Source: Actinomycetota bacterium (GTDB lineage Bacteria; Actinomycetota; Actinomycetes; Streptosporangiales; Streptosporangiaceae). From it: a DNA stretch of 7,819 nt. Both the position numbers and the translations under genes were made by a program. The stretch's first letter is position 1, and the number at the start of each line of letters is the position of its first letter. Shown here piece after piece: positions 1 through 5,711 of this stretch. The stretch covers positions 1,591 to 9,409 of the forward strand of contig PMST01000272.1 in assembly GCA_003168295.1 (NCBI GenBank). Reading direction: 5' to 3'. The notes below the pieces were generated by a model. That model worked only from the letters and a program-made list of their open reading frames with translations. It was not told the origin of the DNA and searched no databases.

Positions 1-734
1 GTGGAGACCGCGACGAAGTGCTTGGCCACGGCGTCTTCGGTGCCGAGCTCCCCGACGATCCAGTCCCGGGCCGAGGTGGCGTTGGTCAGCGTCTCCAGTG
101 TGCCGAACGTCTTGGAGGAGATGATGAACAGGGTCTCTTCCGCGTTCAGGTCGCGGATGGCCTCGACGAAGTCGGTGGAGTCCACGTTGGACACGAACCG
201 GAACGTGATCTCCCGCGTGCTGTAGTGCCGCAGCGCCTCGTACGCCATCACCGGCCCGAGGTCGGACCCGCCGATCCCGACGTTGATGACGTTCCTGATC
301 GGCTTGCCGGTCTGGCCCTTCCACTCCCCGGACCTGACCCGGTTGGCGAAGTCCGCCATCCGGCCGAGCACCTCGTGGACCTGCGCCACCACGTCGGTGC
401 CGTCCACGACCAGCTGCTCGCCGGCCGGCATCCGCAGCGCGACGTGCAGTACGGCGCGGTCCTCGGAGACGTTGATGTGCTCGCCGCGGAACATCGCATC
501 CCGGTGCTCCGGCACGCCGGACTCTTCGGCCAGCGCGACCAGCAGCCGGATGGTCTCGTCGGTGACGCGGTTCTTGGAGTAGTCCAGGTAGAGCCCGGCC
601 GCCTCCGCGGTCAGCCGCTCGCCCCGCCCGGGATCGGCGGCGAACAGCTCACGCAAGTTCTGGCCGGCTATCTCGTCGTAGTGCCGCTTGAGCGCCTGCC
701 ACGCTGTGCGCTCAGGCAGTGGTGGGACCGCCAT
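1..734 (-). CDS. pgi: Glucose-6-phosphate isomerase, N-terminal part (runs off left edge)
   Basis: Cytoplasmic phosphoglucose isomerase interconverts glucose 6-phosphate and fructose 6-phosphate in glycolysis and gluconeogenesis. Translation from ATG at 734 begins [20 protein letters not shown] and stays open to base 1, giving 244 residues, a little under half of the usual ~550. Family signatures are visible in order: [13 protein letters not shown] near residues 49-61, the sugar-phosphate-binding loop GIGGSDLGP at 153-161, SNVDSTDF at 182-189 and [10 protein letters not shown] at 206-215. These belong to the first SIS domain. The catalytic Glu, His and Lys of the family lie in the missing C-terminal half, so intactness cannot be judged. 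The start is supported by AGGAGG six bases upstream. The gene is divergent from the enoyl-CoA hydratase-family gene. Identity is near certain. Confidence 0.96.
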   Translation of the reverse strand, partial: MAVPPLPERTAWQALKRHYDEIAGQNLRELFAADPGRGERLTAEAAGLYLDYSKNRVTDETIRLLVALAEESGVPEHRDAMFRGEHINVSEDRAVLHVALRMPAGEQLVVDGTDVVAQVHEVLGRMADFANRVRSGEWKGQTGKPIRNVINVGIGGSDLGPVMAYEALRHYSTREITFRFVSNVDSTDFVEAIRDLNAEETLFIISSKTFGTLETLTNATSARDWIVGELGTEDAVAKHFVAVS

Positions 735-989
735 GTCCTGCCTCCTCGCGTCGTACTTCCCCACGGAATAGTTTCATGCCCGGCCGCCGGGCCGGCCCCG
801 GCCCAGCGATAACAATGCCTGAACTCTGCTCAGCCGGCCAGGCACCCGCCAGACGTGCTCCCCTCAGGCGGCCTCGCGAAGCCCAAATTCAAGATCTTTT
901 CGACCGAACGGGCCATGGTGACAGTTTTCGCCCAGGCGAGAGCTCCGGCCCCTAACGCCGGTCCTGGGCCACAAACGCCCCGCGATAGC
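735..989. other. Divergent intergenic spacer between pgi and the enoyl-CoA hydratase-family gene
   Basis: This 255-base stretch separates two divergent genes and must hold both promoters. I see the pgi ribosome binding site (741-746), a very GC-rich block with a 10-bp perfect palindrome GGGCCGGCCC at 789-798, and a short AT-richer patch at 808-816 (GATAACAAT). No convincing -35/-10 pair for pgi could be placed. Open frames crossing it look like extensions or shadows of flanking genes, without family similarity. No separate gene is called. Confidence 0.6.
741..746 (-). promoter_or_regulatory. Ribosome binding site of pgi
   Basis: On the minus strand AGGAGG lies six bases before the ATG at 734. 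It is a full anti-SD match at ideal spacing and fixes the pgi start. Confidence 0.85.
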
Positions 990-991
990 AT
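986..991 (+). promoter_or_regulatory. Possible -10 element (TAGCAT) for a leaderless transcript
   Basis: TAGCAT fits the actinobacterial TANNNT -10 pattern. It ends eight bases before the GTG at 999, close to where transcription would initiate. No ribosome binding site precedes either candidate start of the enoyl-CoA hydratase-family gene, which is consistent with a leaderless mRNA beginning at that GTG. No recognisable -35 box lies at the expected distance, so this is tentative. Confidence 0.25.
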
Positions 992-1811
992 GGCCGGCGT
1001 GAGTGACGATGAGCTTTACCGCCAGTATGAGACCGTCAACCTCTACCGCCGCGGACCGGGTGCGAAGATCGAGCTGAACCGTCCCGAGCGGATGAACGCG
1101 TGGAGCGACCAGTTCTCCCTCGACCTGCTCGCGGCGATCCGTGAGGTCACCGACAACCCGGAGGTCCGGGCGGTCGTCGTCACCGGCGCCGGGCGGGCCT
1201 TCTCCAGCGGCGCCGACCTGAAGGACGCGGTCGAGCGAACGGACGGCGGCACGTTCGACGTGTACGAGGAGCTGACCGAGCGGTACCACCCGCTGATCAC
1301 CGGCATCCGGCTGATGCCCAAGCCGGTCATCGCCGCGGTGAACGGCCCGGCGGCCGGGATCGGCATGTCCCTCGCGCTGGCCTGCGACCTGGTGGTCGCT
1401 GCCGAGTCGGCGTACTTCTCCCTCGCCTTCGTCAACATCGGGCTCGTCCCGGACGGCGGCTCGTCGCTGTTCGTGCCGTCCCGGGTCGGTTTCGCCCGGG
1501 CGGCCGAGCTGGCCATGCTGGGGGAGCGGCTCGACGCGCGCAAGGCCGTCGACTGGGGGCTGATCAACCAGGTCTTCCCGGACTCCGAATTCGCCGGCCG
1601 CGCCGACGCGCTGCTTGACCGGCTCGCCGCCGGGGCCACCAAGTCCTACGCGGGGACTAAGCGGCAGCTGAACCACTGGCTGTATGAGCGGATGGACGCC
1701 CAGCTCGAGTTCGAGGCCGGAATCCAGCGCGAGATGGCCGCCTCAGGCGACTTCGCCGAGGGTGTCGCGGCGTTCGTCGCCAAGCGCCCGCCCCGCTTCA
1801 CCGGCAGCTGA
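990..1811 (+). CDS. Enoyl-CoA hydratase/isomerase family protein, PaaG-like active site
   Basis: A crotonase-fold enzyme of 273 residues, predicted cytoplasmic, acting on an acyl-CoA thioester. The CoA and oxyanion-hole regions are clear: LNRPERMNAW at 29-38, GAGRAFSSGADLKD at 66-79 and NGPAAGIGMSLALACD at 118-133. FVNIGLVPDGGSS follows at 147-159. The two catalytic glutamates of classical enoyl-CoA hydratases are absent: the aligned positions are Ser127 and about Phe147. Asp155 in the VPDGG motif matches the acid/base position of PaaG-type (1,2-epoxyphenylacetyl-CoA) isomerases. An isomerase or other crotonase activity is therefore more likely than simple hydration; the substrate is unknown. 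The C-terminus ends in the typical KRPPRF. The start is ATG 990 or, equally possible, GTG 999; neither has a ribosome binding site. An upstream open extension to 855 looks non-coding. The sigma factor gene follows 60 bases later. Confidence 0.9.
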   Translation: MAGVSDDELYRQYETVNLYRRGPGAKIELNRPERMNAWSDQFSLDLLAAIREVTDNPEVRAVVVTGAGRAFSSGADLKDAVERTDGGTFDVYEELTERYHPLITGIRLMPKPVIAAVNGPAAGIGMSLALACDLVVAAESAYFSLAFVNIGLVPDGGSSLFVPSRVGFARAAELAMLGERLDARKAVDWGLINQVFPDSEFAGRADALLDRLAAGATKSYAGTKRQLNHWLYERMDAQLEFEAGIQREMAASGDFAEGVAAFVAKRPPRFTGS

Positions 1812-1871
1812 AGCCTAGAGCCCGGCGGAGCCCGCAGATTAAGTGCAGAACGCCGCGGGGCGGCTGAGATC

Positions 1872-3116
1872 GTGGACGTGACCCGGCTCGAGCAGGTCTA
1901 CCGGCAGGAGGCGGCGCGGATTACCGCCGCCCTCGCCGCGCGGATCGGTGACGTGGGGCTCGCCGCCGATGCGGTGCAGGACGCGTTCATCGAGGCCATC
2001 GAGCACTGGCGCGACGGCGAGGTGCCGCCCAACTACGCCGGCTGGCTGGCCACCACCGCCCGCCGCAAGGCCATCGACCGGCTGCGCCGGGCCCGGGCCG
2101 GGCAGCAGAAGCTGGCCCTGCTCGCGGCGACCATGACCGGCGAGGACGGCAACCAGGGGGGTGGCGGGGATTACGGGGGTGATGGGGTCGGCGCCGACAG
2201 CGTGGATGACGAGCTGCTCGGCATGATCTTCGCCTGCTGCCATCCCGCGCTGCCCCGCGAGTCGCAGATCGCGCTCACGCTCCGGGCCGTCTGCGGCCTG
2301 ACCACCGCCGAGATCGCCGCGGCGTTCCTGGCCGCCGAACCCGCGATGACGCAGCGGCTGCTCCGGGCCCGCAAGGCCCTTCGGGCCGCGCATGCGGACC
2401 TGCGCGTGCCCGATCCCGACGAGCTGGCGGGCCGGCTCGCCGAGGTGCTGGCCGTCATCTATCTCGTCTTCAACGAGGGCTACCTGGCCAGCGCCGGGCG
2501 CCAGCCGGCCCGGCGTGACCTGGCGGCCCAGGCCGTGACGCTGACCCGGCTGCTGCACCGGCTGATGCCGCGCGAGCCCGAGGTCCTCGGGCTGCTCGCG
2601 CTGCTCCTACTGCACGACTCCCGCGCGGCGACCCGGTTCGACGGCTGGGGACGGCTGGTCAGGCTGGCCGACCAGGACCGGGCCCGGTGGGACCGGACGC
2701 TGATCACCGAGGCCACCCGGCTGCTTGACCGGGCGCTCGCGCTGCGCGCGCCCGGGCCCTACCAGATCCAGGCGGCCATCGCCGCGCTGCACGCGGAGGC
2801 ACCCGGCTACGAGCAAACCGACTGGGCGCAGATCCGCCTGCTCTATGACGGGTTGCAGGCCCTGACGCCGTCGCCGGTGGTGCTGCTCAACCGGGCCGTC
2901 GCCACCCGCTACGTCGTCGGCCCGGAGGCCGCGCTGGCCGAGATCATGCCGCTCGCCGCCGAGCTGGACGGATACCGGCTCTTCCACGCGCTCCGGGCCG
3001 GCCTGCTGGCTGGGCTCGGACGTGACGCGCAGGCCCGCGCCGCCCGCGAGCGGGCGCTCGCGCTGGCCGGCAACCCGGCCGAGCGCGAGCTGCTCGCCCG
3101 CGACCTGTCCTTCTGA
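1872..3116 (+). CDS. ECF42-family RNA polymerase sigma factor with C-terminal TPR-like extension
   Basis: An alternative sigma factor of 414 residues, about twice the length of a plain ECF sigma, matching ECF42 (COG4941). Region 2 spans roughly 8-75 (AADAVQDAFIEAIEHW at 31-46, WLATTARRKAIDRLRR at 58-73). Region 4 spans about 126-172, with the helix-turn-helix around LTTAEIAAAFLAAEPAMTQR. The extension carries hallmark ECF42 motifs: FNEGYLAS at 200-207, LLLLHDSRAATR at 244-255, and LYDGL with SPVVLLNRAVA at 324-344. Family members usually lack a cognate anti-sigma factor; the extension is thought to modulate activity, and DGPF-domain genes are frequent targets. A DGPF gene lies immediately downstream but convergent. 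Residues 91-109 form a glycine/aspartate-rich linker insertion encoded by a G-run tract. The GTG at 1872 is the first usable start and has only a weak upstream GGGG. Co-transcription with the upstream hydratase-family gene is possible but unproven. Confidence 0.93.
   Translation: MDVTRLEQVYRQEAARITAALAARIGDVGLAADAVQDAFIEAIEHWRDGEVPPNYAGWLATTARRKAIDRLRRARAGQQKLALLAATMTGEDGNQGGGGDYGGDGVGADSVDDELLGMIFACCHPALPRESQIALTLRAVCGLTTAEIAAAFLAAEPAMTQRLLRARKALRAAHADLRVPDPDELAGRLAEVLAVIYLVFNEGYLASAGRQPARRDLAAQAVTLTRLLHRLMPREPEVLGLLALLLLHDSRAATRFDGWGRLVRLADQDRARWDRTLITEATRLLDRALALRAPGPYQIQAAIAALHAEAPGYEQTDWAQIRLLYDGLQALTPSPVVLLNRAVATRYVVGPEAALAEIMPLAAELDGYRLFHALRAGLLAGLGRDAQARAARERALALAGNPAERELLARDLSF
2156..2187 (+). 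other. Potential four-tetrad G-quadruplex in the sigma factor coding strand
   Basis: Four runs of at least four guanines (2156-2161, 2166-2169, 2175-2179, 2184-2187) are separated by short loops of 4, 5 and 4 bases. They lie on the coding strand and hence also in the mRNA. The tract encodes the Gly-rich linker between regions 2 and 4. Several glycines use GGG although GGC would fit the local GC bias. The heptamer GGGGGTG recurs 18 bases apart, suggesting an imperfect 18-base duplication. Confidence 0.6.
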
Positions 3117-3132
3117 CGGACCTACCCCGTCA
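3114..3132. terminator. Stop-to-stop hairpin between convergent genes, possible bidirectional terminator
   Basis: TGACGG at 3114-3119 and CCGTCA at 3127-3132 form a perfect 6-bp stem around a 7-base loop. The left arm begins with the sigma factor stop codon and the right arm is the complement of the DGPF stop codon. There is no T-tract on either side, so efficiency as an intrinsic terminator is uncertain. Its position between two gene ends 13 bases apart favours a termination or read-through-limiting role. Confidence 0.4.
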
Positions 3133-3474
3133 CATCTCCACCGTCGGCCGGACCTCGACCGTCATCCAGCCGCGGTCCACACCGGGCCAGGTCTTCGCGA
3201 TGTCCACGGCCTCTTCGATGGTGTCGGTCTCGAGTACCGAGTACCCGCCGAGAGCCTCTTTGGTCTCGATGAACGGCCCGTCGGTGACGCCGCTGGCCCG
3301 TATCGTCTTGGCCGTGGCCGGCGGTGTCAGCTGGTACCCGGTCTCGACCAGCTTGCCCGACCCGCCCCCGCCCTTCTCGTACCAGGTCCCGATCTCGGCG
3401 TACCACGCCTGGCCTTCGGCCTCGGTTATGTTCGCGGCTGCCTCGGTGTTCATGAGCAGAATGACGTACTTCAC
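3130..3474 (-). CDS. DGPF-domain (YCII-related) protein
   Basis: A small protein of 114 residues, predicted cytoplasmic, of the YCII-related/DGPF family. The diagnostic stretch TDGPFIETKEALGGY lies at 64-78. The N-terminal beta strand MKYVILLMN and the C-terminal VEVRP (106-110) match the ferredoxin-like fold of the family. Its biochemical role is unknown. The protein contains no histidine, so it cannot use the His-based chemistry proposed for some YciI homologues. A GGGG insert at 35-38 sits in a loop. The start GTG at 3474 is fixed by GGGAGG five bases upstream. DGPF genes are characteristic neighbours and targets of ECF42 sigma factors. Here the gene converges on the sigma gene with 13 bases between the ends, rather than preceding it on the same strand. 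A TGTCGG resembling the ECF42 -35 motif occurs on the minus strand at 3551-3546, but the matching -10 is poor. Confidence 0.92.
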   Translation of the reverse strand: MKYVILLMNTEAAANITEAEGQAWYAEIGTWYEKGGGGSGKLVETGYQLTPPATAKTIRASGVTDGPFIETKEALGGYSVLETDTIEEAVDIAKTWPGVDRGWMTVEVRPTVEM

Positions 3475-3479
3475 GGTCG

Positions 3480-3485
3480 CCTCCC
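3480..3485 (-). promoter_or_regulatory. Ribosome binding site of the DGPF gene
   Basis: GGGAGG on the minus strand lies five bases before the GTG at 3474. It decides that start over the in-frame alternatives. Confidence 0.8.
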
Positions 3486-3569
3486 AATCTGTGGGGCCCC
3501 CGGTGGCGCCCCTTCAACTGTTCCACGAACGACGCGACCGCGTATCCGACATCCCCGCCCCAGTTTTTG

Positions 3570-3610
3570 CCGGAGCCAGCCAGCTGGCTGGCTCCGTACC
3601 CGGAGCCAGC
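3570..3610. repeat. Triple 10-mer repeat: 26-bp perfect palindrome plus a third copy, two alternative hairpins
   Basis: CGGAGCCAGC occurs at 3571-3580, inverted at 3587-3596 and again direct at 3601-3610. Copies one and two form a perfect 26-bp palindrome (3571-3596; arms CGGAGCCAGCCAG and its complement). Copies two and three form a 10-bp stem with a TACC tetraloop (3587-3610). The two hairpins share copy two and so exclude each other. The direct copies are 30 bp apart. The block lies 15-55 bases downstream of the DUF2254 stop and about 100 bases upstream of the DGPF start on the same strand. It could be a DUF2254 terminator (no U-tract is visible), an attenuator ahead of DGPF, or a binding site for a dimeric protein. 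Confidence 0.75.
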
Positions 3611-3624
3611 GCTCGGGCCCGGAG

Positions 3625-4977
3625 CTACCCGTTGCCGGTCAGCCTCGACTCCAGGGTCAAGATGGCCTCGTAGCGCCGCCTGACATCGGCCCGGTCGGCG
3701 GCCTCAGGCACCGACCGCTCGCAGGCCCGTTCGATCATCTCCGCCTGCTCGAGCAGCACCCGGCGCTGACCGCTGCTGGTCGTCTCGGCCATGATCCGGG
3801 TCAGCGCGTCCAGCAGGCGTATCATCACGGCCGGCGCGCCCAGGCTGCTCTGCCTGATCTTCTCGAAGGACCGCTGCACCAGCCGGTCGTAGGCGGGCTC
3901 GGGCGCGATGACCCGGATGAAGCCCTGGCGGTCCCGGTGCACCCGGGCCGGATGCCACCCGGTCACGATCTTGCACAGGTTCTCCCCGAGCCAGTCGATG
4001 CAGGTCAGCGCCGTGAAGGTGTCGTTGACCGCGGCGGAAAGGGCGCGCAGGCCGATCTCCACCAGCTGGTCGATGCCGAACGACACATCCTGGGTCAGCG
4101 TCCGGTACGGCCCGACGATGTGCGCGCCGCCCAGGGCCTGGCGCACCATCGGCGCCGCCTGCGGCGGCCACACCGTGGCGAACCGCTGGCCGCGCACCAC
4201 GAAGTGGCCGGGGCGGTGCTCGAGGTTGATCACCGCGTCCGCCGCGGTGGCCAGCCTGACCAGGTTCTGGTGCTTGATGAACTGCACGTAGCCGCTGTCC
4301 GGCGCGAGCAGCACGCCGCCTTCCCGTTCGGCCTTGGCCACCAGTTCGGTCGCGGTCGGGCCGTTCTTGACGTGCGGTTCGGCGTTCCCGCTGCCCTGCT
4401 CGGCGATCGCCTCGGCCAGGTCGGCGGCGATGCTCGCGATGACCTGGGGGAGCTGGATCGAGACGGCGGTGTGGTGGATGAAGTAGATCAGCACGCCGAG
4501 GTCGGCGACCATCAGCCCGAGCGTCATGGTCACGCTGATATGCGGCACGAAGTCCCCGTGCGAGCCGGTCCCGATCGAGGCCAGCACCAGCACCGAGTAG
4601 ACGAACGTCGCCACGAACGTGCCCAGGGTCAGCTGGGTGCCCCGGTCGCGGATGAAGTTGCGCAGCATCCGCGGCCCGAACTGGGTCGAGGCCAGCGTCA
4701 GCGTGACCAGGATGATCGAGAAAACCACCCCGACCACCGTAATAATGGCGGCCGCGATCGCGGTCAGGATCTCCCGGGCCGCGTCGGCGCTGCCGCTGAT
4801 CACCCAGCCCGGGATGGCGAAGTCGCCGCGGTAGTTGGCCCGGTCCGCGAGCAGCGTGAAGATGAACAGCACGATCGCGGCCGCGACCTCGATGGCGGGC
4901 ACGAACCACAAGCTGGTGCGCAGCACCTCCCGGCGCCAGTGCGAGGCTAGCGCCGAGGACAGAACGCCACGGTACAT
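3625..4977 (-). CDS. DUF2254 predicted membrane protein
   Basis: A 450-residue inner membrane protein of the DUF2254 family (COG4325), molecular function unknown. The N-terminal third holds about four membrane segments (roughly 23-43, 71-97, 117-137, 147-167). The conserved STQFGPRMLRNF lies at 97-108 between segments two and three, and YFIHHTAVSIQ at 165-175 after segment four. The remainder is soluble and probably cytoplasmic, with the family signature VSFGIDQLVEIGLRALS at 298-314 and AVNDTFTAL at 316-324. Length is normal for the family. ATG 4977 is chosen because GGAGGG lies six bases upstream; the frame stays open to a GTG at 5070, which has no such site. The TetR gene ends 110 bases upstream on the same strand, so it could be the last gene of the pump operon or have its own promoter. 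Its 3' side is a repeat-rich spacer. Confidence 0.92.
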   Translation of the reverse strand: MYRGVLSSALASHWRREVLRTSLWFVPAIEVAAAIVLFIFTLLADRANYRGDFAIPGWVISGSADAAREILTAIAAAIITVVGVVFSIILVTLTLASTQFGPRMLRNFIRDRGTQLTLGTFVATFVYSVLVLASIGTGSHGDFVPHISVTMTLGLMVADLGVLIYFIHHTAVSIQLPQVIASIAADLAEAIAEQGSGNAEPHVKNGPTATELVAKAEREGGVLLAPDSGYVQFIKHQNLVRLATAADAVINLEHRPGHFVVRGQRFATVWPPQAAPMVRQALGGAHIVGPYRTLTQDVSFGIDQLVEIGLRALSAAVNDTFTALTCIDWLGENLCKIVTGWHPARVHRDRQGFIRVIAPEPAYDRLVQRSFEKIRQSSLGAPAVMIRLLDALTRIMAETTSSGQRRVLLEQAEMIERACERSVPEAADRADVRRRYEAILTLESRLTGNG

Positions 4978-4983
4978 GGCCGG

Positions 4984-4989
4984 CCCTCC
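4984..4989 (-). promoter_or_regulatory. Ribosome binding site of the DUF2254 gene
   Basis: GGAGGG on the minus strand lies six bases before ATG 4977. It sets the start 31 codons inside the longer open frame. Confidence 0.8.
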
Positions 4990-5041
4990 GAGCGTGATCC
5001 GTGCCGACCAGACTTCCCGGCCCACCTGTGAGTCCACGCCC

Positions 5042-5047
5042 ATTATG
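5042..5047 (-). promoter_or_regulatory. Possible -10 box (CATAAT) upstream of the DUF2254 gene
   Basis: CATAAT on the minus strand matches five of six bases of the TATAAT consensus. It lies in the 110-base gap after the TetR gene and would give a leader of about 58 bases. No clear -35 box is found 16-19 bases upstream, so an independent promoter is only suggested. Confidence 0.3.
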
Positions 5048-5087
5048 CCGAGCGGTGCCCCCGGCCGCACGTAAGCCGCGCCCGCTT

Positions 5088-5711
5088 CTACAGCGGCAGG
5101 CCGGCCTCAAGCACGCCCAGCGCCGTATCGATGCGGCCGAACGTGTCCTCGATGTTCTGCCGGTCAGACCAGCCGTCCCACGGCATCGTAATCGACATGA
5201 TGACCCCGATGATCGCCCCGGCGATGGTGCGCACGGTCAGGTCGTCGGCCGGGCGCCCGGCGCGCTTGGCCAGGGCTTCGCTCATCACCGCGATGGTCCG
5301 GGCGAATTCGTCAAGCGCCCGGGCCCGCACCTCGGGCACGCTCAGGATGAGGGCCATGTTCTGCTGGATCAGGTCGAGGTCGGCCTCGGTGTAGGAGGCG
5401 AACACCTCCCGGCTGGCCGCGCGGGCCGCCGCGACCGGGCCGAGCCCGGCCGGCTGCCGCTCGAGCGCCTCGATCATCCGGGTGTCCATATCGTCCTGCA
5501 GGACGAGGTCTTCCTTGGTCGGGAAGTACCGGAAGAAGGTGCTCGGTGATACCTCGGCCGCGGCCGCGATCTGCTCCACGGTGGTGGCCTGGTAGCCCTG
5601 CTCACCGAACAGCCGGAGCGCGTGCTCCCGCAGCGAAGCACGCGTCCTGGCCTTCTTCCGCTCGCGCAGCCCGCAGGGCCGGTCCGGGCCGCCGCCGAGC
5701 ATGTCTGTCAC
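5088..5711 (-). CDS. TetR-family transcriptional regulator
   Basis: A DNA-binding regulator of 207 residues, normal TetR length. The N-terminal helix-turn-helix spans about 17-66: LREHALRLFGEQGYQATTVE leads into IAAAAEVSPSTFFRYFPTKEDLV, a textbook TetR recognition region. The C-terminal ligand-binding domain, with conserved-looking PWDGW at 177-181, resembles the group annotated as acyl-CoA-like or MftR-type ligand-binding regulators; the ligand is unknown. The GTG start at 5711 overlaps the TGA of the efflux pump gene by four bases (GTGA), so the two should be co-transcribed and translationally coupled. An ATG three codons later (5702) is the alternative, with GGAAG about ten bases upstream of it. 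The expected role is to repress the pump operon, including itself, until an inducing ligand binds. The candidate operator is the inverted repeat at 7423-7455. Confidence 0.93.
   Translation of the reverse strand: MTDMLGGGPDRPCGLRERKKARTRASLREHALRLFGEQGYQATTVEQIAAAAEVSPSTFFRYFPTKEDLVLQDDMDTRMIEALERQPAGLGPVAAARAASREVFASYTEADLDLIQQNMALILSVPEVRARALDEFARTIAVMSEALAKRAGRPADDLTVRTIAGAIIGVIMSITMPWDGWSDRQNIEDTFGRIDTALGVLEAGLPL

Noticed and set aside
18..812. A 264-residue plus-strand open frame over pgi
   Set aside because: It is antisense to the unmistakable glucose-6-phosphate isomerase frame and its product has no recognisable domain.
855..989. N-terminal extension of the hydratase-family protein by 45 residues
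   Set aside because: The extension has no crotonase similarity, is Pro/Ala-rich and would lengthen the protein beyond family norm.
3524..3551. ECF42-type promoter (TGTCGG ... CGTG) upstream of the DGPF gene
   Set aside because: The -35 differs by one base from TGTCGA and the -10 fits poorly with an 18-base spacer. Kept only as a hypothesis, not called as a feature.
3564..3596. Classical intrinsic terminator formed by the 26-bp palindrome and the neighbouring T5 run
   Set aside because: The TTTTT lies 5' of the hairpin on the plus strand and reads as AAAAA on the minus strand, so it cannot serve as the U-tract for either direction.
3022..4950. A 642-residue open frame on the plus strand covering the DGPF and DUF2254 genes
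   Set aside because: The product is Arg/Gly/Pro/His/Gln-rich with no family motifs. It is antisense to two well-supported genes and explained by high-GC third-position bias.
4978..5070. Upstream GTG start giving DUF2254 31 extra residues
   Set aside because: A consensus ribosome binding site precedes ATG 4977, while none precedes the GTG at 5070.
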